Source of the DNA: Gigaspora rosea
Lineage: Eukaryota > Glomeromycota > Glomeromycetes > Diversisporales > Gigasporaceae
DNA length: 64,000 nt
Direction: 5' to 3'
Assembly (NCBI GenBank): GCA_003550325.1
Contig: QKWP01000010.1
Location: forward strand, 89,947-153,946
This document shows positions 44,838 through 56,200 of the stretch, in pieces. The notes under the pieces are model-generated. The model was not told the DNA's origin. It did not search any database and saw nothing but the letters and a program-made list of their open reading frames with translations. Both the position numbers and the translations under genes were made by a program. Numbering within the stretch: the stretch's first letter is position 1; every line of letters starts with the position of its first letter.

Positions 44838-45262
44838 TACCTTATTTGTATAATTCTTTAAGTTGTCACCTACCTTCCATAATTGTACCATCATAATCAT
44901 GTTAATCCTACCTTAAGAGTATTAGGAATTATTTTGTATTCTTAGTGGCTGGGTGGCGTAGTTATAGCGTAATGCTAGTTTTTCAACATAACATTAAATT
45001 ATTAGCGCATCGCTAGAAATTCAGCTTAGCGCTCTAAAATTTTAACCATATATAAAAGCTTTCTCTCGCCTTGATTAATAAAAAGATACATTCCCAAAAT
45101 TCCTATATTAAATAAAGTTATATAATTTCGTTTCTTTTATAAATAAATGCCTAATAAATCATAAATATTCGCATCCCATAAATTACTGCCAAATTCATGT
45201 GTCCTTCTAACATCAACCATCAGAGTTAAACTCAGCATGAAAGTACAAAGCTCTCCCATACA
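44838..45262 (+). repeat. LTR-like direct repeat, left copy (5'-truncated)
   Basis: Matches 45690-45956 plus 47666-47830: ttgtataattctttaagttg, tattcttagtggctgggtgg, a block of gcgtaatgctag / agcgcatcgctag units, atatataaaagc and aataaaaagataca. The layout (short GCG repeats, TATA, AATAAA) parallels the LTR of 5557-5959. Confidence 0.65.
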
Positions 45263-45956
45263 ATGGTGGCATATGGTGCCAAATGTGTGGAATGGATATA
45301 ACACCTTCTTACATTTGTGTTCAACTTCATATTCAACCCTGGCCATAATCTTACTGAATGTAAGATAAAAGGCTGAGTTCCAAGATAATTACAGTGATGA
45401 TGCTCCTAATGAAAGATTAACTGAATAAGTGAGCACAGAAAAACTTGTCTTTGTTTTGTGGTTGAGATTTGAGGGACATTCGTGGTTGGCTATGCAAAGA
45501 TGCACTGACAGATAGGCAGTGATTGCCTCATGTTTGAAATTTGGGTATAAATTAGTAATTTTATTTGGTTGAGTAATCTTTCTCCTGTTCTCTTCTTTTG
45601 TTAAGATTTTGTTTAGGCTCACAGGAGCTCGCCCTTCAAAGAGAGTATAATGTAACAAATAATTTTTCCTTCATCTCTTTATTTCCATATTTGTATAATT
45701 CTTTAAGTTGTCACCTACTTTTTATAATTGTACCATTATAGCCATGTTAATCCTACTTTAAGAATATTAGGCATTATTATGTATTCTTAGTAGCTGAGTG
45801 GCATAGTTATAGCATAATACTAGTTTTTTGACATAATATTAAATTATTAGCATCACTAGATTCAGTGAAACACTCTAAAATTTTTAATGTATATAAATGC
45901 TTGCTCTTACTTTAATTAATAAAAAGATACATTTCCCAAGATTCTTATATAAAATA

Positions 45957-47665
45957 TGGCACGGTACGAAAAGATATGTACCTCAAATATAATTGATTGA
46001 ATTTACTAATATAGAAAGTCAAGTAAAGTTAACCTGATTTATCTAAAATTTACATATTTAAATAAGCAATAATCAGCGATTATGCAGTAAAAAACTTACC
46101 GTTGTTCCCATGAATGAGTTTTGTGAAAAACGAAATGGAGCACCTTTAACTAATAATGAAAAATTAATGATAATAAATGTTTACAAGCATTTATCTGACT
46201 CTAAAACTATAAATACGGTCATCAAAAATTATCATTACACAAGCGAGCTGCCCTGGTTCTGGGCATTGGTGAAAGCACAGTCGGAAAGGTTTTATCTGAC
46301 TGTAACCAACGTAATGATGGGTCATTTACACCCAATCAAGTTATAGGTCACCCCAAAGTACAACCAAGTGAAAACATTGCATTACTATTGCACACCAGAA
46401 TTATAGAATCTAATGGTTCCGGAAGGCAGCTATCTACATCTGTATTACAAGGACATCTTAACAAAAATGGATATGACCTCTCAAAATGGCAACTTCTTCT
46501 AGTATTACATTGTTTGGGTTACTATTATGGAAAAGGTGAGCAACAGAATATACTTCATGAATCACCAAATAATGTAGCATATCGTTGCAAATATATACGA
46601 CGGTGTTTTGAAAATTTAGAAGGTAAAAATGATGTGCCACATCTTTCAGAGATATTTCTTGACGAGTCTTACTGCCACCTGCACTATATCTCACCAAATA
46701 CATGGCTTCTGCATCATGGTAATGTTTCAGCACACGGATGGGGTCCCTTATTAGTAATTTTTGGCGCAATTGCAGTTTTTCAAAATGGTGGAACAAATAA
46801 ATTGCATGGTGAAATTGTTCCAATTTCTATTTATATTTGGGATCCAATGATTAAACCACCAGGAAATAGAGAATGTAAACGAAATAATGCCAAAGAATGG
46901 GATAATATTCCTGAAGTTATTAAAAATGCCAATATAACTGCCAATCAAATCGATTACCATGGAAATTTCAATGCCGAAATTTTTGAAGATCTTTTCACCA
47001 AGTTATGTAAAACAATCAATGATTTATATGGTCCTGCGATTATTCACATGGATGGCGTATGTTATCATAAACGACGAGTAGAAAATGTACCAACATCTAA
47101 TTCTAAAAAACAAGAAATTATCGATTGGTTAAATGATCATGAAATTGAAATTTCTGATGAATTACGTAAACCTGAACTTTTAAAGTTAGTTCAGAAATAT
47201 AAAGAAAAAGTCTCATTTATTTGTGTAGAGATAGCCAAAACTTTTAATCATCAAGTTTTATTTACACCACCATATCACTGCGAACTACAGCCAATCGAAG
47301 GTATATGGGCAGTTGTAAAGGGTGAAGTAGCACAAACAGGTCCACATTCAAGTTTTTTAAGTGTTTGTGATAAGCTTCTATACGGATTTAATGAAAAAAT
47401 TGATTCTTATACAGTAACTGGGCTTTGGAAACGAGCTCTTTCATATGCAAAAAATTATCAAGAATTTGATGAAGAAATTTCATTGATTGATGACAAACTG
47501 GATAGTGAAAGTTCGGAAAATAGCAATTAATTATAAAAAAAATTTATATTTTTTATATTTCTGAATACCTAGTTTATTTGTTTAAAAAAAAAAATAATAA
47601 ACTTATATGTAAAAAAAAATTTTATGAATTTTAAGCTGAGGTACATATCTTTTCGCACCGTTCCA
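45957..47665 (+). mobile_element. Tc1/mariner-superfamily DNA transposon, 1709 bp
   Basis: The ends tggcacggtacgaaaagata and tatcttttcgcaccgttcca are inverted with two mismatches in the first 20 bases and continue into tgtacctca. It is flanked by TA on both sides (45955-45956 and 47666-47667). The uninserted sequence is seen in the other LTR-like copy (ttaaataaagtta near 45110). It encodes one transposase. Confidence 0.92.
46110..47530 (+). CDS. DDE transposase, Tc1/mariner superfamily, long D-E spacing
   Basis: The catalytic part (46388-47530) has LSEIFLDESYC (first Asp), AIIHMDGVCYHKRR (second Asp) and FTPPYHCELQPIEGIWAVVK (Glu, in the PYSPELNPIE-type motif). About 81 residues separate the second Asp and the Glu, against 34-41 in most mariner/Tc1 enzymes. 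The insert contains DWLNDHEIEISDELRKPELL. This fits the DD82E (Sailor) group as I recall it. The N-terminal part (46110-46235) reads TNNEKLMIINVYKHLSDSKT, and after a one-base shift near 46235 AALVLGIGESTVGKVLSD, a helix-turn-helix. The shift predicts an inactive copy unless it is a sequencing error. The transposon ends are intact, so it could be mobilised in trans. Confidence 0.88.
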
Positions 47666-47860
47666 TAAAAGTTATATTATTTTGTCCCTTTTATAAATTA
47701 ATGCCTAATAAATCATAAATGTCTGCATTCTAATATATTACTCCAAATTCATGCGACCTTCTAACATCAATCATTAGAGTCAAACTCAGTATGAAATACA
47801 AGGCTCTTCTATATGATGGTGAAGAACCCTGAATAATCTATGTAAGGTTATATTTGAAAA

Positions 47861-48454
47861 ATTGCTAATGGATGCCCTTTTTTTAAAAAAACTTATATTT
47901 AAAAAGTAGGTATTGGAGAAAAAGATTATATTTGAAAACAGCTAAATGGCAAAATAAATATATTTAAAAGAATGTTAAAGGAGTAATTTTTATAAATCTT
48001 ATATTTGAAATATGCTAATAAAAAATCAGGTTATAATAGTGACCCAAAGGCAGGTAATAAATGCAAAATTGAAAAACAAACATCAGAAAAATGCAAAAAT
48101 TGTAATAAAATAGTATGAAACTGTATTTTTTTATATTTTAAAGAATATATATTTATAATGTATATTAGATTATATATCAAATAGGCTTAATAAACTTTTT
48201 TTTTAAACAACGCTGAATTTTTTTTAGTAAATGTAATTTAGTTTTTTTTTAGAGAACATAATTTAGTTTTTTCTATTTTTTTTTTTTTTTTTAGAGATGT
48301 TGTATTTCAAAAAAGTTAAAAGTGGGTAAAAGTTCTATTTAATATTTAAAATATAGCTTATATATACCAAAACAAAAGTGCTACCCAAAAAAATTTTATT
48401 ATAATGCTCAAATATAAACTTACGTAGACTATTTGGGGTCCTGATAGTAACAAT
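47861..48454. other. AT-rich intergenic DNA, no gene seen
   Basis: Degenerate blocks of atatttgaaa units (47850-48010) and T-runs at 48200-48295; nothing coding. Confidence 0.55.
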
Positions 48455-48974
48455 ACAATGCAGAAAATCTAAAAACTTCAATCACTTTATATAGAATAAA
48501 GGTTAACAATTTTATTAAAGATAAACTAAATTTGTTATTCTCAGTATCATGCTATTACATAATATTGCTCTTTGCTTATTGTTTTTATACAAAAAAATTA
48601 AGAGTTCTATACCCTTCGCTTATTGAGATTGATAATTTAGAATGCTTCTGCTAGTGATTATCAGAACAGCTGATAAATTGGGCAAGATTGTACTAGTTGA
48701 TTAAATATCACAACTCTTGTTTCATTGACACTAAAGATAGTTTTTAATTGTACAGATTTTTAACCACCAAATAATATTCTTTTTATTTCTTACTTGTATT
48801 TTATATTGGATATGGGCAGATTTGTTTTTATTCAATATATCACAAAATTCGATTTTGTCACAATTGAAAATATAATTATCAACCAATTAAATCAATAAAT
48901 GTGATATTTGTTAATTAGAAAATAAAAATTCAATATACAGATATATTAAAAAAAATTTATCAAATTATTTATTA
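48455..48974. repeat. Dispersed repeat, copy interrupted by the 3.6-kb element
   Basis: Matches 33293-33780 (aatctaaaaacttcaatcac, cttcgcttattgagat, tcacaaaattcgattttgtc). It stops at 48974 and resumes at 52577 with agtaaagctttatttcatta. Confidence 0.85.
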
Positions 48975-49669
48975 TAGCAAATTAAAATAAAATTAGATTA
49001 AAATGAAACTAGGAATCTTATTTGCTTATCTTTGAAGTTAATAATCCACATATACTTCATTATTAATAACTCTAACCCTAAATCCTAACTAAAGCTGCTG
49101 GTAAAACTAAACTATAATGGTGCACTGATTTTACCAATTACCAATTAACATGAAACTGGTGAAACTAGTAATACTGGTAAAACTAGTGTTACTCGGTATT
49201 AATAGTAAAACTGGTAAAACTGGTAATACTAATGATACTAGTGAAACTGGTAATACTGGTAAAACTGGTAAAACTAATGAAAATGGTAATGCCCGTAAAA
49301 CTAGTAATGCTAGTGAAATTGATAATTATTAAAACCAGTAATACTAGTAATACTGGTGATGCAGTAATACTAGTGATTTTAGTGATACTAATAATGCTAG
49401 TAAAATAGTGGTACTAGTAAAATTAGCAATCTGTAATACTAATAATACTAATAATAAAATTTAGATAATATAATTTTGAGCAGTTTTATTACTAATAAAT
49501 TTCAAAATTATACATTTTAATTAAAAAAATTATTTAAACCAAAGTTAATTTTTTGAAAAATTTTAAACATTACCTACTAGTTTCATCAGTATCACTAGTA
49601 TCACCAGTTTTACCAATTTCACCAGTTTCACCAATTTCACTAGTATTACTAGTATCACTAGTAAGGTTA

Positions 49670-51385
49670 GAAATCATATAGTCATTAGTTGACTAGTTGA
49701 CTATTAGTCAACTAATCAACTAAATTTTTTCATAGTCAGTCAATCAATTAGTCAATTAGTCAATTAGTCACTTAATTGATTATTCAATTAGTCGACTAGT
49801 CAATTAGTCAATTAGTTGATTAGTTGATTAGTCGATTAGTTGACTAGTCAGCTAATTGATTAGTTGATTAGTTGATTAGTTGATTAGTCAATTGGTTGTC
49901 TTGTCGATTAGTCAATTAGTTTGGTAACTTGTCTATTAATCATCTATTTCATAATTTCATTGCTATATTCCTGGTATTTGTTTTTTGTTTTATATTGACT
50001 AGCTGACTAATCAACTAATTTTTTTTCACTTAAGCAGTTTCGCTAGTATTTTATTAAGATACTAAGTATATTGCTACATATACACTTGTTTACTCCTAAT
50101 TTGCAAATCTGACATCACCCGGCTGCTCTAAAGGTGCCCAAGTACAACCTGCCGCACTAATTTGAAGACAAGTCTAAAAACTAGGGGCTATGTTAAACTA
50201 GCCTAAGTGCCACACCATAATGGCTTCTTCTTCTTCATATTCCTTTAACTAACAAGAAATTTACTAAGAACAAAATAAGGAGAGGAGTAAACATAAAAAA
50301 ATATCATAAGCCAAGAAAACAAGAAATACAAAAAGAAAAAACGAACAAAAAAAAAAGAAGAGGAAAACAAAAAAGAAAATAAACCACATAGTAAAGCACG
50401 AAGGCTAGTCTAATGAAAGGAAACAAAAACTAATAGAAAAAAAGAAAAGGGAAAGCACTATTATAACCCGTGGTAGGTTGAATAAAAATTATATAACAAA
50501 TGCAACTATTGTATATCTCTACTGTAAAGCTATGTTTTAATTAATATCTTCTTCCAACTATACGACCAACATCGAATATCCCTAAACTATATCGACTAAG
50601 CTACATCGTATGGAGTAGTACCGAAACTGTATTCATAAACAAACACGTCACATAGTTGCATTTTACTGGGTCCGTCTGAATTTGAAAAAATAAACAGCCG
50701 ATCTTTTGAAGAGGGTAAACCAAATTCCTACTTTTTATCAAAAATTTTGGAAGAAAGGCAGAAAGGCGAGAAAGATAATACAAAGGAATCACTTGTAAGA
50801 AATTTACAGGAGAGTGTTGTTGGAAAACTCATTTTTTTGCTGTTCCCTGTTATATAGTCACAGGTTACTTCGTCAACGGAGTAGAAATGATAACTCTACC
50901 AAAATTTTCTGTACAAGGGCGCCGCCTCTTGCCAGTTATCATGTACCAAAACGCTTTTGGCTTGCATGCCGAATATATCAAAGAAGTCTCTAGATTGCAG
51001 CAATATTTAACCTTTGTAAAAACCGTAGGTCCTGTGTACTTCTACCCACACTTCAACAAAAAACTTTTTGTTTTCTTCCGTTGGAAATTTGGTCCAAGTG
51101 ATCGTCAGAAAGAGTTGTATGTTATTTATTCTAATCAACTAATCGACTAATTGACTAATCAATTAATCAACTAATTGATTAGTCAACTAATTGATTAATC
51201 AACTAATCAACTAATCAATTAGTTGATTAGTTAACTAATCAATTAGTCGACTAGTTGATTAGTTGACTAGTTAACTAATCAATTAGTCAAATAATCAATT
51301 AGACAATTTTTAGTCAGTCGATAACTAACAGTTTTAGTCGATTGACTAATCGACTAAAAATTTTATCTGATTCCTATCCTTAATC
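49670..51385. mobile_element. Foldback element with TAGTTGACTAATCAAT minisatellite arms and 1-kb core
   Basis: The ends aaggttagaaatcatata and tctgattcctatcctt are inverted with mismatches. Inside each lies a ~250-bp minisatellite of agttgattagtcaatt units (49690-49925 and 51130-51360). The core 50090-51120 is less AT-rich and has two open stretches: 50670-50863 (SEFEKINSRSFEEGKPNSYF, reading plus) and 50887-51150 (plus; GRRLLPVIMYQNAFGLHAEY). I do not recognise either; they may be degenerate cargo. Confidence 0.6.
50887..51150 (+). CDS. Unrecognised 87-aa ORF in foldback core
   Basis: Opens with ATG and has non-repetitive composition (YFYPHFNKKLFVFFRWKFGP). The last residues run into the minisatellite arm, so its end is not natural. 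An open plus-strand stretch just upstream (50670-50863) could be another piece of the same protein. No domain recognised; probably a remnant. Confidence 0.25.
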   Translation: MITLPKFSVQGRRLLPVIMYQNAFGLHAEYIKEVSRLQQYLTFVKTVGPVYFYPHFNKKLFVFFRWKFGPSDRQKELYVIYSNQLID

Positions 51386-51825
51386 ACTTGTATCACCAGT
51401 ATCATTAGTTTCACTAGTATCACCAGTTTTGACAGTATCACCAGTTTCACTAGCTTTATCATATTACCTAGTTTTACCTAGTTTCACCAGTTATACCAAA
51501 TCACTTTTAAGTTTTACCAGTTTCACCAGTTTTACCATTTTCAACTAAAAATTAATTAGTTTTATTTGCAACTCTAATCCTAACCCTAATACTAAAAAAC
51601 CCCAAAAATGTTTCTTAAAAAATTTTAAAATTTTGCTTAGGGGGATTCCAGAAAGCAGCTGATTTCAGTGAGATTTTGGGTCAGCTGAAGTATTAGATAT
51701 GATTCCAGCAAAAATTTTATAATTTTGGCCGAAGTTACAAAATTATTTTTGACCAAAATTATAAATTTATTAACAATAATTAATAATTAATAATTGTTAA
51801 TTTACTGGATCAAATTTATGATATA

Positions 51826-52345
51826 CTAGCAATTCCAAAATCTTTAAAATTTAATCACTGGATCCTAAAATCAGAATAGATTTGTGTTACTATAAAAGTT
51901 TTATAATTTATTAAAGAATTATAAACTATCTATAGTAACACAATTTATTCTAATCTCTAGATCATGTGATTGAATTTTTATGATTTTGGACTTACTAAAA
52001 TCCTTTCATTGAGCTGATCATTTTAGTAGTTGAATTATCGAAATTGGCCTAATAGACCAAAAGTTATTAACAATTAAAAATTAATTTTTAATTGTTAATA
52101 ACTTTTGATCTACTGGGCCAATTTCGATGATTTAACTGCCAAAATGATCAGCTCAATAAGAGGATTCTAGAAAGCCCAAAATTATAGAATCCAATTACAG
52201 GATCCAAAGATCGGAATACTATAAATGGTTTATAATTTTTTAATAAATTATAAAACTTTTATTGTAACACAAATCTATTCCGATCGTAGGATCCAGTGAT
52301 TAGATTTTGATAATTTTGACTTGCAAGAATCCTCTCATTTTGGTA
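51826..52345. repeat. Large palindrome, ~260-bp arms
   Basis: The centre at 52082/52083 (aacaattaaaaatt / aatttttaattgtt) is perfect. The arms carry matched blocks such as gagctgatcattttag / ccaaaatgatcagctc, tttataattt..., and tcactggatcct / aggatccagtga. A related weaker palindrome is centred near 51784. It lies in the right part of the 3.6-kb element. Confidence 0.8.
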
Positions 52346-52576
52346 GTTAAATCATCGAATTGGCCTAGTAGATCAAAAGTTATTTACTTTTAAATATTAT
52401 ATCTAACATTTTAATAATCATAAAATCTAATTAGCTGATTGGGTATCAGGTAGGGATAGTGGGATAGGAGTGAGGTGAGCTTATAGTAAAAAAAAATTAG
52501 CTGATTTTTGGAAGCTCTCTTAAAAATAGAAAATTTTTAGTTTAATCTATTTCGTTTTAATTTGCCATATTTATTA

Positions 52577-54064
52577 ATAGTAAAGCTTTATTTCATTATA
52601 TATTTTAAAAAAATTGTTATTGCCATACCCTATTTTGTTAATGCCACTACTATCTGGTCTCTAACCCTTCTGATCCAGTCATAAATAATATAATGCAAAC
52701 AGAAAATTATGTAACTTTAAGATTCTTGTATTTTGACCAATGTTTGGATTGCAAAACTTACATTTTTGATACTCCTATACTTACTTTTTTGATACACCTA
52801 AATAGAGAACATCTAAAGCAGGGCCAACTTATATCTCTTAATAATTTTCTCAATTAATTTTAAAGTTAGTTTTATTACTAAATTTCAATACTCAATCTTT
52901 AAAAGGTTATATTTCACTAAGTTTTTAACCAATTTTAATAATTTTACTATCATTAGAATCAAAAAACCTGCTTTACAAACTTGGCTTAAAAAAAATTAGG
53001 TTACTTATTATATAATTTTTATAAAATTAAATATAAAAAAATTACCATTAAGTTTATATATAATTTTAAAATAGACTCTCTACCCTTAATCTATCTAAGG
53101 TAGGTTTAGACTTTCATTTTTTGTATTTTTTTAGTTTTTGGTTTTTGTTTCTTGTTTTGCTTTATTACAATCATCAAAATTCTGTAATTTAATTACATAA
53201 ATTTGCTTCTGCTTTAGAGTACCCTAAATGTACCCACAAAAATTTTATTACTTTTTTAAGATACAATAATTTTAAAAAAAAATTATATGACTACTACACT
53301 TAAATCAGCCAATAGAATTGCAGATAAGATTAAAAAGTTTTTTAATAATTTTTTATTATATCCACTTTACTTGGATTTTAGTAAAGACCATAAAGAAGAA
53401 AATTACAATTCTAATAGTAATAAAATTATTAAAATTGGATAAGTATATCAGATAAAAGACTTATGCAAATTTTTAAAGCTTTTTAAAAAACTTTAAAAAT
53501 TATAAAAAAATTTTTACTTATATCTTATAATATACTAAGTCAATTTTGAAATATTTATTACTATTAAATTTTCTTCTCTACAACTTTTATTTAAAATTCA
53601 AATAATAATAACATAAAAAAATTAGTTCCCATCCTCACCTTAATACCAAAAAAAAAAAAAAAAAAAATTAGTTCCTATTAAAAAATTTTAAGCCTTTTAT
53701 TAGAACCTTACTTGCAATTCTATTGGTCAATTTTAATTACAGAAGTCATGTGACTTTTTTAAAATTACTATATCTCAAAAAAGTAGTAAAATTATGGGTA
53801 CATTTAGATGTATCAAAAAAAGTAAGTACAGAAATATCATAAATATAAGTTTTGTATTTAGATTATATGAAAACTGAATTATGGAATTGGTATAACCATA
53901 ATGGCCAATCAAAAATTGATCCCAAATAGGTTCAAAAACTTGCAAATATCTTTGACCAGAAAATAAGCTACCCTATAATAAACAATAGTTGCTACATGGT
54001 AAAGCTCGAATTTTACTATAAAAATCAAATATCATTACTTAATTAAACTTATTTAGAAAAACAA
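52577..54064. repeat. AT-rich foldback sequence, no gene
   Basis: Blocks at 52740-52800 (ttttgatactcctatactta, gatacacctaaat) recur inverted at 53790-53850 (atgtatcaaaaaaagtaagt). A block at 53880-53990 recurs inverted at 56855-56970. Another segment (52800-53240) is related to 58795-59075. These look like several nested foldback elements whose borders I cannot fix. Confidence 0.5.
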
Positions 54065-54079
54065 AATACACATATAGTA

Positions 54080-55249
54080 GGGTGTGGAGACTTAGAGAAG
54101 TTGGTAAGTTGTCACCCCCAAGTGGCAGGTCTAGAGTTCAAATCCCACTGACGACGCTTTGAAAAATAGACCTGTGTTCTGGTAACTGTTTCCTGTCGAT
54201 CGATTGGGTATATCACCTGTAGTCCTTGGTTAGTATCTCGAATGGGAGCTTTCGGGCGAAGTTGTGCCTCGTAATACAGACAAATCCAAGGAACCGAGGA
54301 AACAGAAACCCATTTGGCAAGACCCGAGTAAGGAGGTAGCAAAGATCTTCGACGGTGCTACCAAAACCAGAATATCGGAAACCGGAGCTGGAGGACTGTA
54401 TGATATGACCTTCAGAGGAGAGGGTCCACCAACCTGGCCGCTGGAGTCATACCAGAGGAAAAGGACCTATGTTATAGAAGTAGGTACTAGGGGGAGAAAA
54501 ACCATGATGGTACCTAATGCCGGGTAGATCAACACTCCTGGGCCAACTGGATTGGAAGTCTGGGAAACCGGTGAAGGACCGGTAGGAAAGTGATGGTGGG
54601 TACCGGGGTTGGAGTGAACCTTACAAGGGCAGAAGTAGGTATTGGTAAGAGGACAGGGGTAACCCTGTCTCGCAAGTGTTGGCCTCGGCCATAGCGATAA
54701 GTACCGAAGTGTAGGTGAATACCTGATATGGGACAGGTACCGCTCTACCAAGTCTCCTGTCGAGGATAACAGGACCGGTAATACCCAGCTGGGTCCTAAG
54801 GCAATGGATAAGTATCCAGAACTTGCTGACTGACTTATGTAATGGGCCTGTTCTGGTGATACAAGATGGGTTGGCAAGCAGACATAGATCAGAAGGTTTA
54901 AATAGTCAATTCTCGTAGTTGGGTTGCAGGTATGGCAGCTAGTGTAGAACCCTTGGGCGGACTACTTAAATTAGACACCAAAAGTGTACGTGTGGCTAGA
55001 TGCATCCTCGTCTAGGATCAGAGGATTTAAATAGGCAATTCCCGTAGTTGGGTTGCAGGTATGGCAGCTAGTATGGAACCCTTGGGCGGACCACTTAAAT
55101 TAGACACCAAAAGTGTACGTGTGGCTAGATGTATCCTCGTCTATGTAACAAATGCCGGTACTCACCTAGAGGATACCGACGGCTCTGATATCTTGAATAA
55201 AATTTCTAAGTCCCAAGACGGGCACTTTAATTATAAAAAATAAAAAAAA
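54080..55249 (+). mobile_element. Long tRNA-headed SINE-like retroposon, 1.17 kb
   Basis: The 15-bp duplication aatacacatatagta lies at 54065-54079 and 55250-55264, and the insert ends in an A-rich tail (ataaaaaataaaaaaaaa). The head (54080-54155) has tRNA-promoter-like boxes: tagagaagttgg (A box) and gagttcaaatccc (B box). The body is GC-richer than its surroundings, without a long ORF, and contains a ~125-bp direct duplication (54895-55015 and 55020-55142; gtagttgggttgcaggtatg). Presumably moved by LINE machinery. Confidence 0.85.
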
Positions 55250-55429
55250 AATACACATATAGTAAAATTTTTAGCAAGATTGAAAAACAATTTATTATTT
55301 GACCTTTAACTTTTACCTTTAATAAAAAAAAGTAAAATTTTTTAAAAATACTATTCAACAACTATAAAAATTAAAAATTAAATACAGTAATAAAAAGTCT
55401 TCAATTTGTATAAAAATTTATAAAATATA

Positions 55430-55640
55430 TATTTTGATCTTTTGAATATATTTACTTAACTGCTTATAATCAATTTATATAGTAAAATTTTAACTTTACT
55501 ATATAGCAACTACTTGCAATTACTAAAACATCTTTTTGATTTTTTAGTGATTACAAGTAGTCACTATATAGTAAAGTTAAAATTTTAACTATGCAAATTG
55601 ATTATAAGCACCTAAATAAATATGTTCAAAAATTCATAAT
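55430..55640. repeat. Palindrome in foldback DNA
   Basis: Centre near 55535. agtaaaattttaactttact pairs with agtaaagttaaaattttaac, and gcttataatcaattta with aaattgattataagca. Part of the same repeat family as 56790-56880. Confidence 0.75.
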
Positions 55641-55725
55641 AAATATTTTATAAATTTTTATACATATCAGAGAACATTTTATTATTTAATTAGTAATTTG
55701 CGAGATATATACATATGGGAATATT

Positions 55726-56168
55726 TTTTTTTGACAGTCTTGCCGGTATTGTTTTTAGTGTTTTTATAACAACCATAGTTGTTATTTTATTTTCCACCGA
55801 TACAACCCGACTTCCCCCGGCTTTTTGCTTTCGCAACGTCCAGAAGCGACCTGTCTCACCAACTACCGCAGTGGCCAGAAATCTTCACAGCCAATTTTCA
55901 GACTGCTTGCGCCACGAGTTCATGTAGTATCTCGTAATATCCAGACTTGGGCCTCACATTACGTCTCATGACTTCGGTTATTCCAAATTAGGGATCTGGC
56001 ACAGCCCTCGTCATCGTGACCATGATTGTTGATTGCTGCCCATTCTAGGATCCCTAACTTGGTCTAGCCTGGCTGGCTTTCTTAAAATCGCCGCCACTTG
56101 GATTTGAACTGGCAACATTGCGATTTGTGACCTTGGAGCATAACCGCTATGCTATCGGACCCAAGGTC
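55726..56168 (-). mobile_element. tRNA-headed SINE, minus strand
   Basis: Flanked by acatatgggaatatt (55711-55725) and acatatggggatatt (56169-56183), a 15-bp duplication with one change. Read on minus, the 5' head (56080-56168) has A box tagcatagcggtta and B box cagttcaaatcc; the 3' end is an A-run (T-run at 55724-55732). GC-richer than its flanks. The 70-aa plus ORF inside is not a gene. Confidence 0.85.
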
Positions 56169-56200
56169 ACATATGGGGATATTAAATATAATAAAAACAA

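Larger units (their letters stand above)
45651..47860 (+). repeat. LTR-like direct repeat, right copy, split by a transposon
   Basis: Starts tgtaacaaataatttttcct, just after a purine-rich caaagagagtataa; runs to 45956, is interrupted by the DNA transposon 45957-47665, and resumes to about 47860 (aaattaatgcctaataaatc). With the left copy it may form a truncated or miniature LTR element with only ~390 bp between the copies. Confidence 0.6.
49094..51565. mobile_element. Foldback element of ACTGGTAAAACTAGT minisatellite (nested)
   Basis: The left edge gctggtaaaactaaac resembles that of 4762-5332. The left half has aaactggtaatactagtg units to 49445; complementary units (tcaccagtttcactagtatc) lie at 49590-49665 and 51385-51540. 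The possible right edge aattagttttatttgcaac is weak. The 60-aa TGKTGN-type ORF is translated minisatellite. It is split by the element at 49670-51385. Confidence 0.55.
48975..52567. mobile_element. Mutator-like composite element with 9-bp target duplication
   Basis: tatttatta is present directly before (48966-48974) and after (52568-52576). The ends tagcaaattaaaataaaatt and tttcgttttaatttgcca are inverted with mismatches (core GCAAATTAAAA). The flanks rejoin into the repeat seen uninterrupted at 33293-33830, confirming an insertion. No transposase is visible. The interior contains two nested minisatellite foldback elements and a palindromic block. A 9-bp duplication suggests the Mutator superfamily. 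Confidence 0.85.

Noticed and set aside
45137..45658. Minus ORFs of 69 and 89 aa between the LTR-like repeats
   Set aside because: One overlaps the LTR-like repeat and neither has a recognisable domain; not supported as genes.
49150..49332. TGKTGN-type 60-aa ORF
   Set aside because: Translation of the ctggtaaaa minisatellite.
54080..54155. tRNA gene
   Set aside because: A and B boxes are present but the cloverleaf is not complete and the sequence is the head of a retroposon with a target duplication.
54467..54877. 136-aa minus ORF in the GC-richer SINE
   Set aside because: A chance ORF in GC-richer noncoding DNA; no recognisable motif.
56080..56168. tRNA gene on the minus strand
   Set aside because: Same reason: SINE head inside a target duplication.
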